A stretch of DNA of 64,000 nt from VXRJ01 sp965246995 (GCA_965246995.1 OZ252008.1:1984001-2048000); one strand, 5' to 3'; numbered from the stretch's first letter, positions 43,208-53,027 are shown. Program-made: numbers and translations. Notes: a model not told the origin generated them from the letters alone.

Positions 43208-45460
43208 CTACGCCTCGCCGGGCCGGGCCATGCGGTAGCCGACCCCGCGCTCGTTGAAGATCCAGGCCGGGCGGGCGGCGTCGTCGCCGAGCCGGTGGCG
43301 CAGCCGCTTGACGTAGGCGCGCACGATCTCGGGGTTGGCCTTGCCGCGTCCGGCCCAAACCTGGCGCAGCAGGGCCTCGTGGGTCAGGACCCGGCCCGCG
43401 CCCTGCGCGAGCACGCGCAGCAGCTCGTACTCGGTCGGCGTCAGCGCCATCGGGCGCCCGGCCACGCTGACCCGGCGCCGGTCGAAGTCGATGGCGAGCT
43501 CGCCGAGCACGAACGGGACGGGGTCCGACCGCCGGCGCAGGGCCGCCCGGATGCGCGCCGTGAGCTCGGTCGGCGAGAACGGCTTGACCACGTAGTCGTC
43601 GGCGCCGGCCTCCAGCGCCCGCGCGATGGTCTCGTCGCGCCCGTAGCCCGAGATGAAGATGACCGGCAGGTCGGCGAGCTCGGGCACGGTCCGCATCAGC
43701 TCGACGCCGTCGGTCCCGGGCAGCATCAGGTCGAGCAGGACCAGCCGGGGCTTCTCGGCCCGGACGATGCGCGCCACCTCCCCGGGGTCGCCGGTGACCA
43801 GCGGGGCGTAGCCCGCCTCCGCCAGCGTGCCGCGGACATGGCGCAGCGTCTCCGGGTCGTCGTCGACCACCAGGATGGGCGCCGCGTCCGGGGCGTGGCC
43901 CGGCGCGCCGGGGCGGCCCGGGGCGGGACCGGCGCCGGACGCCGCGGCCACCGGGATCGTGAAGGTGAAGCGCGCGCCGAGGCCGATGCCGCCGCTCTCG
44001 GCCCGGATGCGCCCGCCATGGGCCTCGACCAGGCCCTTGCAGATGGCGAGTCCCAGCCCGCCGCCGATGCCGCCCTCCCGGTCCCCGGCGGCGGTGTACT
44101 TGCGGAACAGCTGGCCGAGATGGTCCGGCGCGATGCCGCGGCCCTCGTCGGCGACCGAGATCGCCACCTGCGGCCCCTCGCGCGCCGCCGCGACCCGGAT
44201 GGGGGCGGATTCCGGAGAATGGCGCGCGGCGTTGGCGAGCAGGTTGTTGAGCACCTGCACCAGGCGCTGCCGGTCGGCCATGACCCGCGGCAGGTCGGGC
44301 GGCAGGTCGATGCGGACGGTGTGCCGCCCGCCGCCGCTGATGAACGTGCCGCGGGCCTGGTCCACCAGCGCGGCGACCTCGGAGGGCTCGGGCGCGACCG
44401 ACAGCGTGCCGGCGTCGATGCGCCCGGCGTCGAGCAGGTCGCCGATCAGACTGTCCATGCGGTCGGCCTGCGCGTCGATGATGCGGAAGAACTGCGCTAT
44501 CTCGGCCGGGCCGAAGAGGCGCGAGGCGCGCAGCACCGTGGCGGTCGAGCCCTTGATCGAGGTCAGCGGCGCGCGCAGCTCGTGGCTCACCATGCCCAGG
44601 AACTCCGCCCGCATGCGCTCGAGCTCGCGAAGCGGCGCCAGGTCCTGGAGGGTGACCACCACCGAGGCGAGCGCGCCGTCCGGGTCGTGGATCGGGGTGG
44701 CGTTGATGAGCGTCGTGATGCTGGGCCCGTCCGGGACCGAGAGCACGATCTCCTCGGCCCGCACCGTCTCGGCGCTATCGAACGTCTGCGCCAGCGGCAG
44801 CCGGTCGAGCGCGATCTCGCGCCCGTCGGCGCGTCGGCAGGTGATGACCCCGAGCAGCTGCTCGGCGGACTGGCCGGGGGCGCACAGGCTCTTGACGATG
44901 CGCTTGGCCTCGCGGTTGAGCGAGACCGGGTCGCCGCTGCGCACGTCGAACACGACGACGCCGACCGGCGAGGTCTCGACCAGCGCCTCGAGGTCGGCGC
45001 GGGCGCGGTGTTCGGCGCGGTAGGTCCGCGCATTGGCGACCGCGGTCGCGGCCTGCGCGGCGAACAGCACCAGGATCTCCTCGTCCTCGTCGGTGAACGG
45101 CTCCCCGCCCGCCTTCTCGGCGAGATAGAAGCTGCCGACATGGACGCCGCGATGGCGCATCGGCGTGATCTGGGCGATCTTCAACGGCAGCCGGTCCGAG
45201 GGGAAGCCGAGCGCGTGCAGGTAGGCCGGGAAGTCGGCGCTCCGGAGCGGCCCCTCCAGGTCGCGGAAGCGCTCGAAGAGCCGCGGCCCGTCGGACCACT
45301 CCGCCATCCGCCGGTGTTCCTCCGCGGTGAAGCCCGCGGTGACGAAGTTCTGCGGCGCCCCCGCCTCGTCGATGGTGGTGATGCCGCCCAAGCGGGCGCC
45401 GGTGAGCGCCCGGGCGCGCAGCGCCGCGTTTTCGGCCGCCGCCGGGTCGCAATCGGTCAT
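43208..45460 (-). CDS. K3: second intact fused kinase/response regulator
   Basis: 750 residues, ATG at 45460. It has the same domain order as K2 (GAF, PAS, HisKA, ATPase, receiver, OmpR winged helix), with about twenty amino-acid differences in total. It lacks 29 residues of the N-terminal coiled coil because of an 87-base in-frame deletion between two CGGGCGC repeats. Five of the differences cluster in the loop before the recognition helix (GRDTTDPK in K2, GRGKANPE here). Catalytic motifs are unchanged. It diverges, through P3, from only a fragment of a TonB receptor, so its target may be elsewhere. Confidence 0.88.
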   Translation of the reverse strand: MTDCDPAAAENAALRARALTGARLGGITTIDEAGAPQNFVTAGFTAEEHRRMAEWSDGPRLFERFRDLEGPLRSADFPAYLHALGFPSDRLPLKIAQITPMRHRGVHVGSFYLAEKAGGEPFTDEDEEILVLFAAQAATAVANARTYRAEHRARADLEALVETSPVGVVVFDVRSGDPVSLNREAKRIVKSLCAPGQSAEQLLGVITCRRADGREIALDRLPLAQTFDSAETVRAEEIVLSVPDGPSITTLINATPIHDPDGALASVVVTLQDLAPLRELERMRAEFLGMVSHELRAPLTSIKGSTATVLRASRLFGPAEIAQFFRIIDAQADRMDSLIGDLLDAGRIDAGTLSVAPEPSEVAALVDQARGTFISGGGRHTVRIDLPPDLPRVMADRQRLVQVLNNLLANAARHSPESAPIRVAAAREGPQVAISVADEGRGIAPDHLGQLFRKYTAAGDREGGIGGGLGLAICKGLVEAHGGRIRAESGGIGLGARFTFTIPVAAASGAGPAPGRPGAPGHAPDAAPILVVDDDPETLRHVRGTLAEAGYAPLVTGDPGEVARIVRAEKPRLVLLDLMLPGTDGVELMRTVPELADLPVIFISGYGRDETIARALEAGADDYVVKPFSPTELTARIRAALRRRSDPVPFVLGELAIDFDRRRVSVAGRPMALTPTEYELLRVLAQGAGRVLTHEALLRQVWAGRGKANPEIVRAYVKRLRHRLGDDAARPAWIFNERGVGYRMARPGEA

Positions 45461-45514
45461 CCGTTCTCCCCCTTCCGCCCGCCGCCAGCCGGCGGGTGAT
45501 TCGGTCCGATTCCG

Positions 45515-45640
45515 GCACGTGTCATCGACTTCGCTATTAATTCGCGATTTGTTCGCGAAACATATCAAATAATGGTCACCATTGTCACACACCAAGAAGT
45601 AGGATTGCAAGGGTACTTGTGCGCGCACCGCCGGGGAAGC
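45515..45640 (+). promoter_or_regulatory. P3: divergent control region beside K3
   Basis: Phased 11-bp units start at 45530 (TTCGCTATTAA), 45541 (TTCGCGATTTG) and 45552 (TTCGCGAAACA). CATTGT starts at 45580, again 28 bases after the third unit. TTGTCACACAC, GGATTGCAAG and a CAAG-GGTA-CTTG hairpin follow. Downstream there is now no complete gene. Confidence 0.72.
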
Positions 45641-45686
45641 CGGGCAGGCCGCGTCGAGGGCTCCGGGGACCTCGGTGGCCGAGTCG

Positions 45687-45835
45687 TGCGGTCCGGTTTC
45701 GGAGTCTGGGACGCCAGCGTCTCGCTTGGCGCCCACGAGACCGACCTCTTCTTCATCCGCGACACGGTCAACGCCTCGCTCGGCTACGACACGCGGACCG
45801 CCTTCGATGTCGGCAGCAACCGGGCACCCCTCTAA
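45687..45835 (+). pseudogene. internal fragment of a TonB-dependent receptor
   Basis: About 50 codons: VWDASVSLGAHETDLFFIRD, TVNASLGYDTRTAFDVGSNR, then a stop. It aligns with the receptor at 21997 in its DWDVGGSFGAHETDLS and NTVNPSLGPDTPTSF region. The plug and most of the barrel are gone. It shows that cassette 3 once carried a receptor gene like cassette 1. Confidence 0.75.
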
Positions 45836-45862
45836 GCCGTCCGGCGCCGCCGGCGGCACCGA

Positions 45863-46050
45863 CGTTCTCCCCCGTCCGCCCGCCGCCGGCCGGCGGGTGA
45901 TGCGTTCCTATTCCGGTAGGGGTCGTCAAAGTAGCCAATAATTCGCTCTATATTCACGATACTTACCAGTTAATTGGCACTGTTGTCACACTCTATTAGG
46001 TAGGATTTTCAAGACAGTTTTGTGCGGACCGCCGGGGACGCCGGGCAGCC
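45863..46050 (+). promoter_or_regulatory. P4: solo control region upstream of adhesin B, kinase gene deleted
   Basis: The sequence that lies just before the start codon in the other kinases (TTCTCCCCC then CGCCGGCCGGCGGGTGAT) is present at 45865, but no kinase gene is attached. Units TTCGCTCTATA (45942) and TTCACGATACT (45953) are 11 bp apart. TGTTGT starts at 45981, once more 28 bases after the last unit. TTGTCACAC and the GTGCGGACCGCCGGGG leader follow. Confidence 0.7.
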
Positions 46051-46277
46051 CGCGTGGAGGGCTCCGGGGGCCTCGGTGGCCGGAATCGTGCGGTGCGGTT
46101 TCGGGCCTTGCGGCCGCAGGGACGTCGGGGAATCGGAGGACTGAATTGGAAATGAATCGTTCTACACAGCCGGGCGCCATCCCCCGCCGGCGCGGAACCG
46201 CGGAGCGCGGCGGGGGATGGTCTCTCCTACCAAGTGGAGCCGAGAGCCCACGTCATACCACAGGCCGGGGGGTTTCC

Positions 46278-49200
46278 ATGTCTCGTCTGAGCGGTGCTTC
46301 AGCGCGGCGCGACCGCCCGCCTGACCCCGCCTCCCCCGCGCGGTCCTGGCGCGGCGCGTTTCCTGCTTCCCTGCGTTCCCTTCGCCGTCTTGCCGCGCCC
46401 CTGACCGCCCGTGCCGGGCTTGCAGCCCTCGCCTGCATTGCGCTCGCGTCCTTCGCCGCGCCGGCGCACGCGCAGACCGTACACTGGACGGCAAACATCA
46501 CCATCGGAGTTCTTTCGACTACTCATGGGGTATGGCCGAATAGAACCCCGCCTGTCGGAAGCATCGACGATACGAGTTTTGACTATGACGGTGCGACATA
46601 CAACGTCTCGCACATTCGGGTCAGCTCTGGCGGCTTGCAAATCCTTTTGACTACAGCGTGGTCGGCAGCAGCGATTGCCGATCTGGAGTTGCAGGTCGGG
46701 AGTTCAACGTTTGCGCTCTCTGCCGCGACCACCAATGCCGCAGGGACGGCCCTGAATTGGAATTCAGCCGGACTGAGCTGGTCCAACGGTGACACGATCA
46801 CGCTGAAGCTGGTGGAGAAATCCACCACCACCTCCACCGACGCGACGCTGAGCGGTCTGTCGCTGGGCACGGGCGTGGCGCTGACCCCGACCTTTGCGGC
46901 GGGCACGACGGCCTACTGGGCGTGGGTTGCGAACAGCGTCTCCTCGGTGACGGTGACGGCGACGAAGAACGACGCCAACGCGACGGTGGCGATCACCAGC
47001 GACACGGACACGAGTACGCCGGACACGGCGACGCTCAACCTCTCGCCGGGCGCCAACACGGTGACCGTGGGGGTGACGGCGGAGGACGGCACGACGGAGA
47101 CCTACACGGTGACGGTGGTGCGCGCGGCCGCCGCGCCGGCGGCCGACGCCGGCGCGATCTGGACCGCCAACCTGACGGCGGGGCAGGAGCGTTCGACCGG
47201 CGCTTTTCTAGACGAGTACGGATATGGCATCAGTGGACTAGGCGGTGCCCTTGCCGGCACAACGTTCCAGCAGGACGGCACGACCTACACGGTCGAGTCA
47301 ATCACGCTGACAGGGCCCAACAGGTCTATCTTTAATTCAAACTTTCTCAGCTTGTGCTTCAGCTCCGAGGTCGCCAGTTCGATTACCAACAACTGGGTCC
47401 TCCAAATCGGCAGTCACGAGTTCGAGCTTGCGGAGGCAACCCCCCGCGCTTCTGGCTGCATGAGCTGGTCGCGTCCGAGCGCTCTGAGCTGGGTCTACGG
47501 CGACGTGGTGCTGGTGAAGCTGGTGGAGGCCGCCTCCACCGACGCGACGCTGAGCGGTCTGTCGCTGGGCACGGGGGTGACGCTGGACCCGACCTTTGCG
47601 GCGGGCACGACCTCGTACACGGCGTCGGTGGCGAACAGCGTGTCCTCGGTGACGGTGACGGCGACGACGACCGACGACAACGCGACGGTGGCGATCACGG
47701 GCGACACGGACACGAGCACCCCGAACACGGCGACGCTGGACCTCTCGCCGGGCGCCAACACGGTGACCGTGACGGTGACCGCCGAGGACACGACGACCAC
47801 GACGCCCTACACGGTGACGGTGACGCGGGCCGAGGCGGAGGTGACCACCGACGTCGACCCCACCGTCCCGAGGCCGATAAGAGCGGGGGCGGCGCAGGGC
47901 GGCACCTTCGTCTCGGTGCAGTTCAGCGAACTGTTGACCGGTCTGGAGCCAACAGTGCCGGCGGCGGTGGCGCGGGCCTTGACGGTCACCGTCGACGGGG
48001 TCGACCTCGAGTTCGATGCGGTTACGGCGCACACCACCGGGGGGGGCACGATTACCTTTCTACAGATGAACCTGCCGACCGGCATCCTCATCTACCGGGG
48101 CCAGACCGTCACGGTCAGCTACGACAAGACCGCGGCCGGCGCCGACGCGCTGAGGGACGCCGGCGGCAACCAGGTCGCCAGCTTCGCCGATTACGCGGGC
48201 GACAACCAGTCCACCGTGTCCCGGCCCGCCAATGCCTCCTGCTTCGTGCAGTCCGGCGAGACCGAACTCTGGTCGGCAACGCTCACGGTCGGGAAGGGAA
48301 CCGATCGTGGGAGCACGTTCTACGGGTATGACTCAGATAGCAGGAGGATCGCGGGATCCCTCTCTTCGAACACCTTCACATTCCTCACTAATGCTCTCGA
48401 AGTTGTGAAACTCAGCTATTTGGATTCCGCCGGCAGTGACCTGGAGTTTTGGGTTCAGGAAGCTGTGGGAGACATCCCCGGCGGGCCGCTGGGCGCCAAC
48501 AACTTCATTCTGTGCCTGGGTTCGCAGTCCCTGGCCTTCACTAGCGGGGGGACCCTCGTCAACACTATCAACAACCACGGCCTGAGCTGGTCCGAGGGCG
48601 AGACCGTGGCAGTCAAGCTGAAGCAGGTCAACGCCGCCGCGACCGGCGCGCCGACGGTCACCGGCACGGCGGAGGTCGACCAGACGCTGACGGCGGACAC
48701 CAGCGGCATCAGGGACAACGACGGGCTCACCAACGTCAGCTACACGTACCAGTGGATCCGGGTGGCCGGCGGGACCGAGAGCGACATTGCGGGAGAGACT
48801 TCGAGCACCTACACCCTGGTCGCCGACGACGAGGGCAAGACGATCAAGGTGAAGGTGACGTTCACCGACGACGCCGACAACCCCGAGACGCTGACCAGCG
48901 CGCCGACGGCGGTGGTGACGCCCACCACCGCCGCGACCGGCGCGCCGGCGATCACGGGCTCGGCGCAGGTCGGGCTGCGGGTCGATGCGGACACCACCGG
49001 CATCATGGATGCCGACGGGCTCACCAACGTCAGCTACACGTACCAGTGGATCCGCGTGGCCGGCGGGACCGAGAGCGACATTGCGGGAGAGACTTCGAGC
49101 ACCTACACCCTGGTCGCCGACGACGAGCGCAAGACGATCAAGGTGACGGTGACGTTCACCGACGACGACGGCAACCCCGAGACGCTGACCAGCGCGCCGA

Positions 49201-52200
49201 CGGCGACGGTGACGGCGGCGGGGGCCGCGGCGGAGGCGCTACCGGCACTGCCGTCCGGCGAGACCACGGTCCAGACCTTCCAGATGGTCTCGGGGGGGGT
49301 CGGCAATTCGTCGGGTTATGCCGCCAGTTTCGGTAGTTCCACGCTGACCCCGTCCACGTTCACGTTCGACGGCACGACCTATACGGTCACCCGCATCACC
49401 ACCAGCAGGTCGAATGGAGGATCCCTGAGCCTGGTTCTCAGTCCCCATCCGACGGCGGCCGAGGTCGCGGACTTGAAGCTCTATATCGGCGCAAGTATCG
49501 TGCTGAACTTCAGCGACGCATCTCTGCGGACGAACAACGCCTTCATATGGTTGGACTCGAGTCTATTCGGCGACGCCACCACCCCGTTCCGCCCCCGCGG
49601 GGGGACGGTGAACCTGCGCATCAGCCAGCCCACCCCCGCGGCCGCGGTGAACACCGCCGCGACGGGCGCGCCGGCGATCACCGGCACGGCGCAGGTCGAC
49701 CAGACGCTGACGGCGGTCACCAGCGGCATCAGGGACGCCGAAGGCCTGACCAGCCCCACATACACGTACCAGTGGATCCGGGTGGACGGCGGGACCGAGA
49801 CCGAAATCGGCACGGACAGTAGCACCTACACCCTGGTCGCCGGCGACGAGGGCAAGACGATCAAGGTGAAGGTGACCTTCGACGACGATGCCGACAACCC
49901 CGAGACGCTGACCAGCGTGGTGACGGCGGCGGTGACGGCCGCGGGGAACAGCGCCCCGACGGTTGCGAACGACATCCCGGACCAGACGGTGACGGCGGGA
50001 ATGATGCTCACCTACAACTTCCCGGCGAACACGTTCAGCGATACCGACGGGGACACGCTGACCTACACGGCGACGAAGGCCGACGGCACCGCGCTTCCGT
50101 CATGGCTGAGCTTCACCGGCGACACCCGGACATTCGCGGGCACGCCTGAGGCTGGGGAGGTGGGGACGGTGACGGTGAAGGTGACCGCCAGCGACGGCAA
50201 CGGCGGGTCGGTCAGTGATGAGTTCGACATTCTTGTTTCGAGCGCGGCCAACAACGCCGCGACGGGCGCGCCGACGATCACCGGCACGGCGCAGGTCGGG
50301 CAGACGCTGACGGCGGTCACCACGGCTGTCATGGACGCCGACGGGCTGACCACCGTCAGCTACACGTACCACTGGATCCGGGTGGACGGCGCTACCGAGA
50401 CGAACATCAACTCCCTCGCGACGGCGAGCACCTACACGCTGGTGGCGGCGGATCAGGGCAAGACGATCAAGGTGAAGGTGAGCTTCACCGACGACGCCAG
50501 CAACCCCGAGACGCGGACCAGCGCGGCGACGGCGGCGGTGACGGCGGCGCCGGTGACCGACCCTGATCCCGAGCCCGACCCGGAACCCGAGCCGGATCCC
50601 GAGCCCGAAGAGGTGACGGTGCTGGCGGTTGACGACGCGGCGGAGACGGCCGAGGACACGCCGGTAACCATTGACGTGCTCGCCAACGACAGCGACCCCG
50701 ACGGGGACACGCTGACGGTGGTGGAGGTATCGGCGCCGACGCACGGCACGGCGGTGGTGGCGGACACAGGCGCGGTGGTGTACACGCCGGAGCCGGACTT
50801 TCACGGCACCGACCGCTTCACGTACGTGGTGGGCGACGGATCGGGGCGGACGGCGCGGGCGGCGGTGGAGGTGACGGTGCTGCCGGTGAACGACCCGCCG
50901 CTGACGGTTGACGACGCGGCGGAGACGGCCGAGGACACGTCGGTGACCATCGCCGTGCTCAGGAACGACAGCGACGGCGACGGGGACGCGCTGGCGCTGG
51001 TGGAGGCGTCGGCGCCGGCGCACGGCAGCGCGCGGCTGACCGACGCGGGCGCGGTGGAGTACACGCCGGAGCCGGACTTTCACGGCACCGACCGCTTCAC
51101 GTACGTGGTGGGCGACGGGTCGGGACTGACGGCCCAGGCAGCGGTGGAGGTGACGGTGCTGCCGGTGAACGACCCGCCGCTGGTAACGGGCGTCATCCCC
51201 GACCAGACCCTGGATGTCGGAGACGGGCCGGCGGTGCTCGATCTGATCCCGTTCTTCGCAGACCGGGACGGCGATGCGCTCGGCTACACGGCCGTCGTGT
51301 CGGATCAGGCCGTGGCGGTGCGCCTCACCGGCGCGACGCTGACGCTGACCGCGACGCGTCCGGGTACGGCGACGGTGACGGTGACGGCACAGGATTCCGG
51401 CGGGCTGACGGCGACGCAGGCGTTCCTGGTCACGACGACCGACCACCCGGCGCGGGGCGTCGTGGAGGACACGCTGGCGGCGCTGGGCCGCGGGCATCTG
51501 GCGAGCGCGCGCGCGACGCTCGGCCGGCGCGTCGAGACGACGGGCCAGGAAGCGTCGCAGGTCACGGTGGCGGGGCTGCATGTGCCGCTGGGGACGGGCG
51601 CGGCCGCAGCCGGACGGGCCGTGGCGGAGCGCTGGATCACGGGCGTGGCGGGCGGCATGCCGCTGCAGTCCGGCGGCCGGACCGGGATGGACCCGGCGCC
51701 GGGGGCGGACGCGGTCGGTGCGCCTGGTGCGCTGGGCGCTCCCGCGGCAACACCCGGCATGGCCGGCGGCGCGCCGTACGGCGCCGGCGCCTCACCCACC
51801 CTCTCCAACGTGTCGCCGCTGAGCGCTGGCGGTCAGACGGACTTCCTGCTGGCGCTCGGCAGCGGGCAGGCCGGCGGCGGCACGGCGCAGGGGCAGCGCT
51901 GGACGGTCTGGGGGCAGAGCGACCAGCAAGCGTTCGGAGGCGAGCGATCGCCGGCCGCGCGCTATGACGGGCACCTCCAGACGGCGTACGTGGGCGTCGA
52001 CGCGCGGCTGAGCGAGCGCTGGCTGGCGGGCGTGGCCGTGGCGCGCAGCCGCGGGGACGGCGACTGGACCTTCGGTTCGTCGGCCGGCCGGCTGACGACC
52101 ACCCTGACGTCGGTGCAGCCGTATCTGCGCTGGTCGGACGGCGGCACGACGATCTGGGCCACGGCCGGCGGCGGCACCGGGTCGGCGGAGAACGAGCGGG

Positions 52201-53027
52201 TGCGGTACGGGCTGCAGGAGGAGAGCGCCCTCGGGCTGCGGCTGGGCCTGGTGGAGGTGCGGCGGCGGCTGGCGACGGTCGGCGGCGTGGAGCTGCAGGT
52301 GCGCGGCGACGCGTCGTGGGCGCGGCTGACGACCGCCGCGGGCCATGAGTTGATCGACGCGCTGGCGGTGGACGTGCACCAGCTGCGGGTCGGGATCGAC
52401 GTGAGCCGCCGGGTGCGCACCGCGGGCGGGACGCTGGTGGAGCCGTTCGGCGAAGTGCATGCGCGCCACGACGGCGGCGCGGGACAGACCGGCGCCGGCC
52501 TGGAGGTGGCCGGCGGACTGCGGGTGGCGCGCGGCGTGTTCCGCGTCGAAGGCATGGGCCGGGTGCTGGCGCTGCACGCGGCCGACGGCTACCGGGAGCA
52601 CGGCGGCGCCGTGACGCTGAGCGTGGGTGACGGCGCGCGCCAGCCGGGCCTGACGCTCTCGCTGTCGCCGCACTGGGGGGCGCGGGCGACGGCCAGCGAC
52701 GCGTTGTGGCAGGACCACCTGTTCCACCAGCGCGCGGCCGGCGCGGGACGCGACGAACGGGCGCTCGATGCGCGCGTCGACTACGGCCTGCCGCTCCCGG
52801 CCGGCGGCCTCGTGACGCCGTTCGGGATCTACGGCCAGTCGCAGTACGGGCGGCGCCTGCAGGTCGGACTCCTGCTCAGCCGGCTCGGACCGGTCGGGCT
52901 GGAGGTGTCGGGCGAACGCTCTGCCCTGCGCCATCCGGGCCGCGACGACTACCGCATCAGCGTCCTCGGCAGCATCACCTTCGGCGGCGCGGACAACGCC
53001 GCGGCGAGCCCGGATGCGGTGCCGTGA
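46278..53027 (+). CDS. adhesin B: giant multi-domain autotransporter-type surface protein
   Basis: 2249 residues from the ATG at 46278; an ATG at 46152 in the same frame is also possible. A signal sequence ends near residue 65 (LAALACIALASFAAPAHAQ). It has two cadherin-like beta-sandwich domains (DATLSGLSLGTGV near 190 and 420), an SwmB-like region near 530-640 and four Ig-like repeats (YTYQWIRV). A CADG/putative-Ig domain lies near 1225-1320, followed by a DPEP-rich linker near 1430. Two tandem-95/cadherin repeats follow (DDAAETAEDTPVTIDVLAND; GTDRFTYVVGDGSG), and a C-terminal barrel from about 1850 completes it. The barrel's natural aromatic end (ISVLGSITF) is followed by 14 extra residues. 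Probably driven from P4. Confidence 0.85.
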   Translation: MSRLSGASARRDRPPDPASPARSWRGAFPASLRSLRRLAAPLTARAGLAALACIALASFAAPAHAQTVHWTANITIGVLSTTHGVWPNRTPPVGSIDDTSFDYDGATYNVSHIRVSSGGLQILLTTAWSAAAIADLELQVGSSTFALSAATTNAAGTALNWNSAGLSWSNGDTITLKLVEKSTTTSTDATLSGLSLGTGVALTPTFAAGTTAYWAWVANSVSSVTVTATKNDANATVAITSDTDTSTPDTATLNLSPGANTVTVGVTAEDGTTETYTVTVVRAAAAPAADAGAIWTANLTAGQERSTGAFLDEYGYGISGLGGALAGTTFQQDGTTYTVESITLTGPNRSIFNSNFLSLCFSSEVASSITNNWVLQIGSHEFELAEATPRASGCMSWSRPSALSWVYGDVVLVKLVEAASTDATLSGLSLGTGVTLDPTFAAGTTSYTASVANSVSSVTVTATTTDDNATVAITGDTDTSTPNTATLDLSPGANTVTVTVTAEDTTTTTPYTVTVTRAEAEVTTDVDPTVPRPIRAGAAQGGTFVSVQFSELLTGLEPTVPAAVARALTVTVDGVDLEFDAVTAHTTGGGTITFLQMNLPTGILIYRGQTVTVSYDKTAAGADALRDAGGNQVASFADYAGDNQSTVSRPANASCFVQSGETELWSATLTVGKGTDRGSTFYGYDSDSRRIAGSLSSNTFTFLTNALEVVKLSYLDSAGSDLEFWVQEAVGDIPGGPLGANNFILCLGSQSLAFTSGGTLVNTINNHGLSWSEGETVAVKLKQVNAAATGAPTVTGTAEVDQTLTADTSGIRDNDGLTNVSYTYQWIRVAGGTESDIAGETSSTYTLVADDEGKTIKVKVTFTDDADNPETLTSAPTAVVTPTTAATGAPAITGSAQVGLRVDADTTGIMDADGLTNVSYTYQWIRVAGGTESDIAGETSSTYTLVADDERKTIKVTVTFTDDDGNPETLTSAPTATVTAAGAAAEALPALPSGETTVQTFQMVSGGVGNSSGYAASFGSSTLTPSTFTFDGTTYTVTRITTSRSNGGSLSLVLSPHPTAAEVADLKLYIGASIVLNFSDASLRTNNAFIWLDSSLFGDATTPFRPRGGTVNLRISQPTPAAAVNTAATGAPAITGTAQVDQTLTAVTSGIRDAEGLTSPTYTYQWIRVDGGTETEIGTDSSTYTLVAGDEGKTIKVKVTFDDDADNPETLTSVVTAAVTAAGNSAPTVANDIPDQTVTAGMMLTYNFPANTFSDTDGDTLTYTATKADGTALPSWLSFTGDTRTFAGTPEAGEVGTVTVKVTASDGNGGSVSDEFDILVSSAANNAATGAPTITGTAQVGQTLTAVTTAVMDADGLTTVSYTYHWIRVDGATETNINSLATASTYTLVAADQGKTIKVKVSFTDDASNPETRTSAATAAVTAAPVTDPDPEPDPEPEPDPEPEEVTVLAVDDAAETAEDTPVTIDVLANDSDPDGDTLTVVEVSAPTHGTAVVADTGAVVYTPEPDFHGTDRFTYVVGDGSGRTARAAVEVTVLPVNDPPLTVDDAAETAEDTSVTIAVLRNDSDGDGDALALVEASAPAHGSARLTDAGAVEYTPEPDFHGTDRFTYVVGDGSGLTAQAAVEVTVLPVNDPPLVTGVIPDQTLDVGDGPAVLDLIPFFADRDGDALGYTAVVSDQAVAVRLTGATLTLTATRPGTATVTVTAQDSGGLTATQAFLVTTTDHPARGVVEDTLAALGRGHLASARATLGRRVETTGQEASQVTVAGLHVPLGTGAAAAGRAVAERWITGVAGGMPLQSGGRTGMDPAPGADAVGAPGALGAPAATPGMAGGAPYGAGASPTLSNVSPLSAGGQTDFLLALGSGQAGGGTAQGQRWTVWGQSDQQAFGGERSPAARYDGHLQTAYVGVDARLSERWLAGVAVARSRGDGDWTFGSSAGRLTTTLTSVQPYLRWSDGGTTIWATAGGGTGSAENERVRYGLQEESALGLRLGLVEVRRRLATVGGVELQVRGDASWARLTTAAGHELIDALAVDVHQLRVGIDVSRRVRTAGGTLVEPFGEVHARHDGGAGQTGAGLEVAGGLRVARGVFRVEGMGRVLALHAADGYREHGGAVTLSVGDGARQPGLTLSLSPHWGARATASDALWQDHLFHQRAAGAGRDERALDARVDYGLPLPAGGLVTPFGIYGQSQYGRRLQVGLLLSRLGPVGLEVSGERSALRHPGRDDYRISVLGSITFGGADNAAASPDAVP

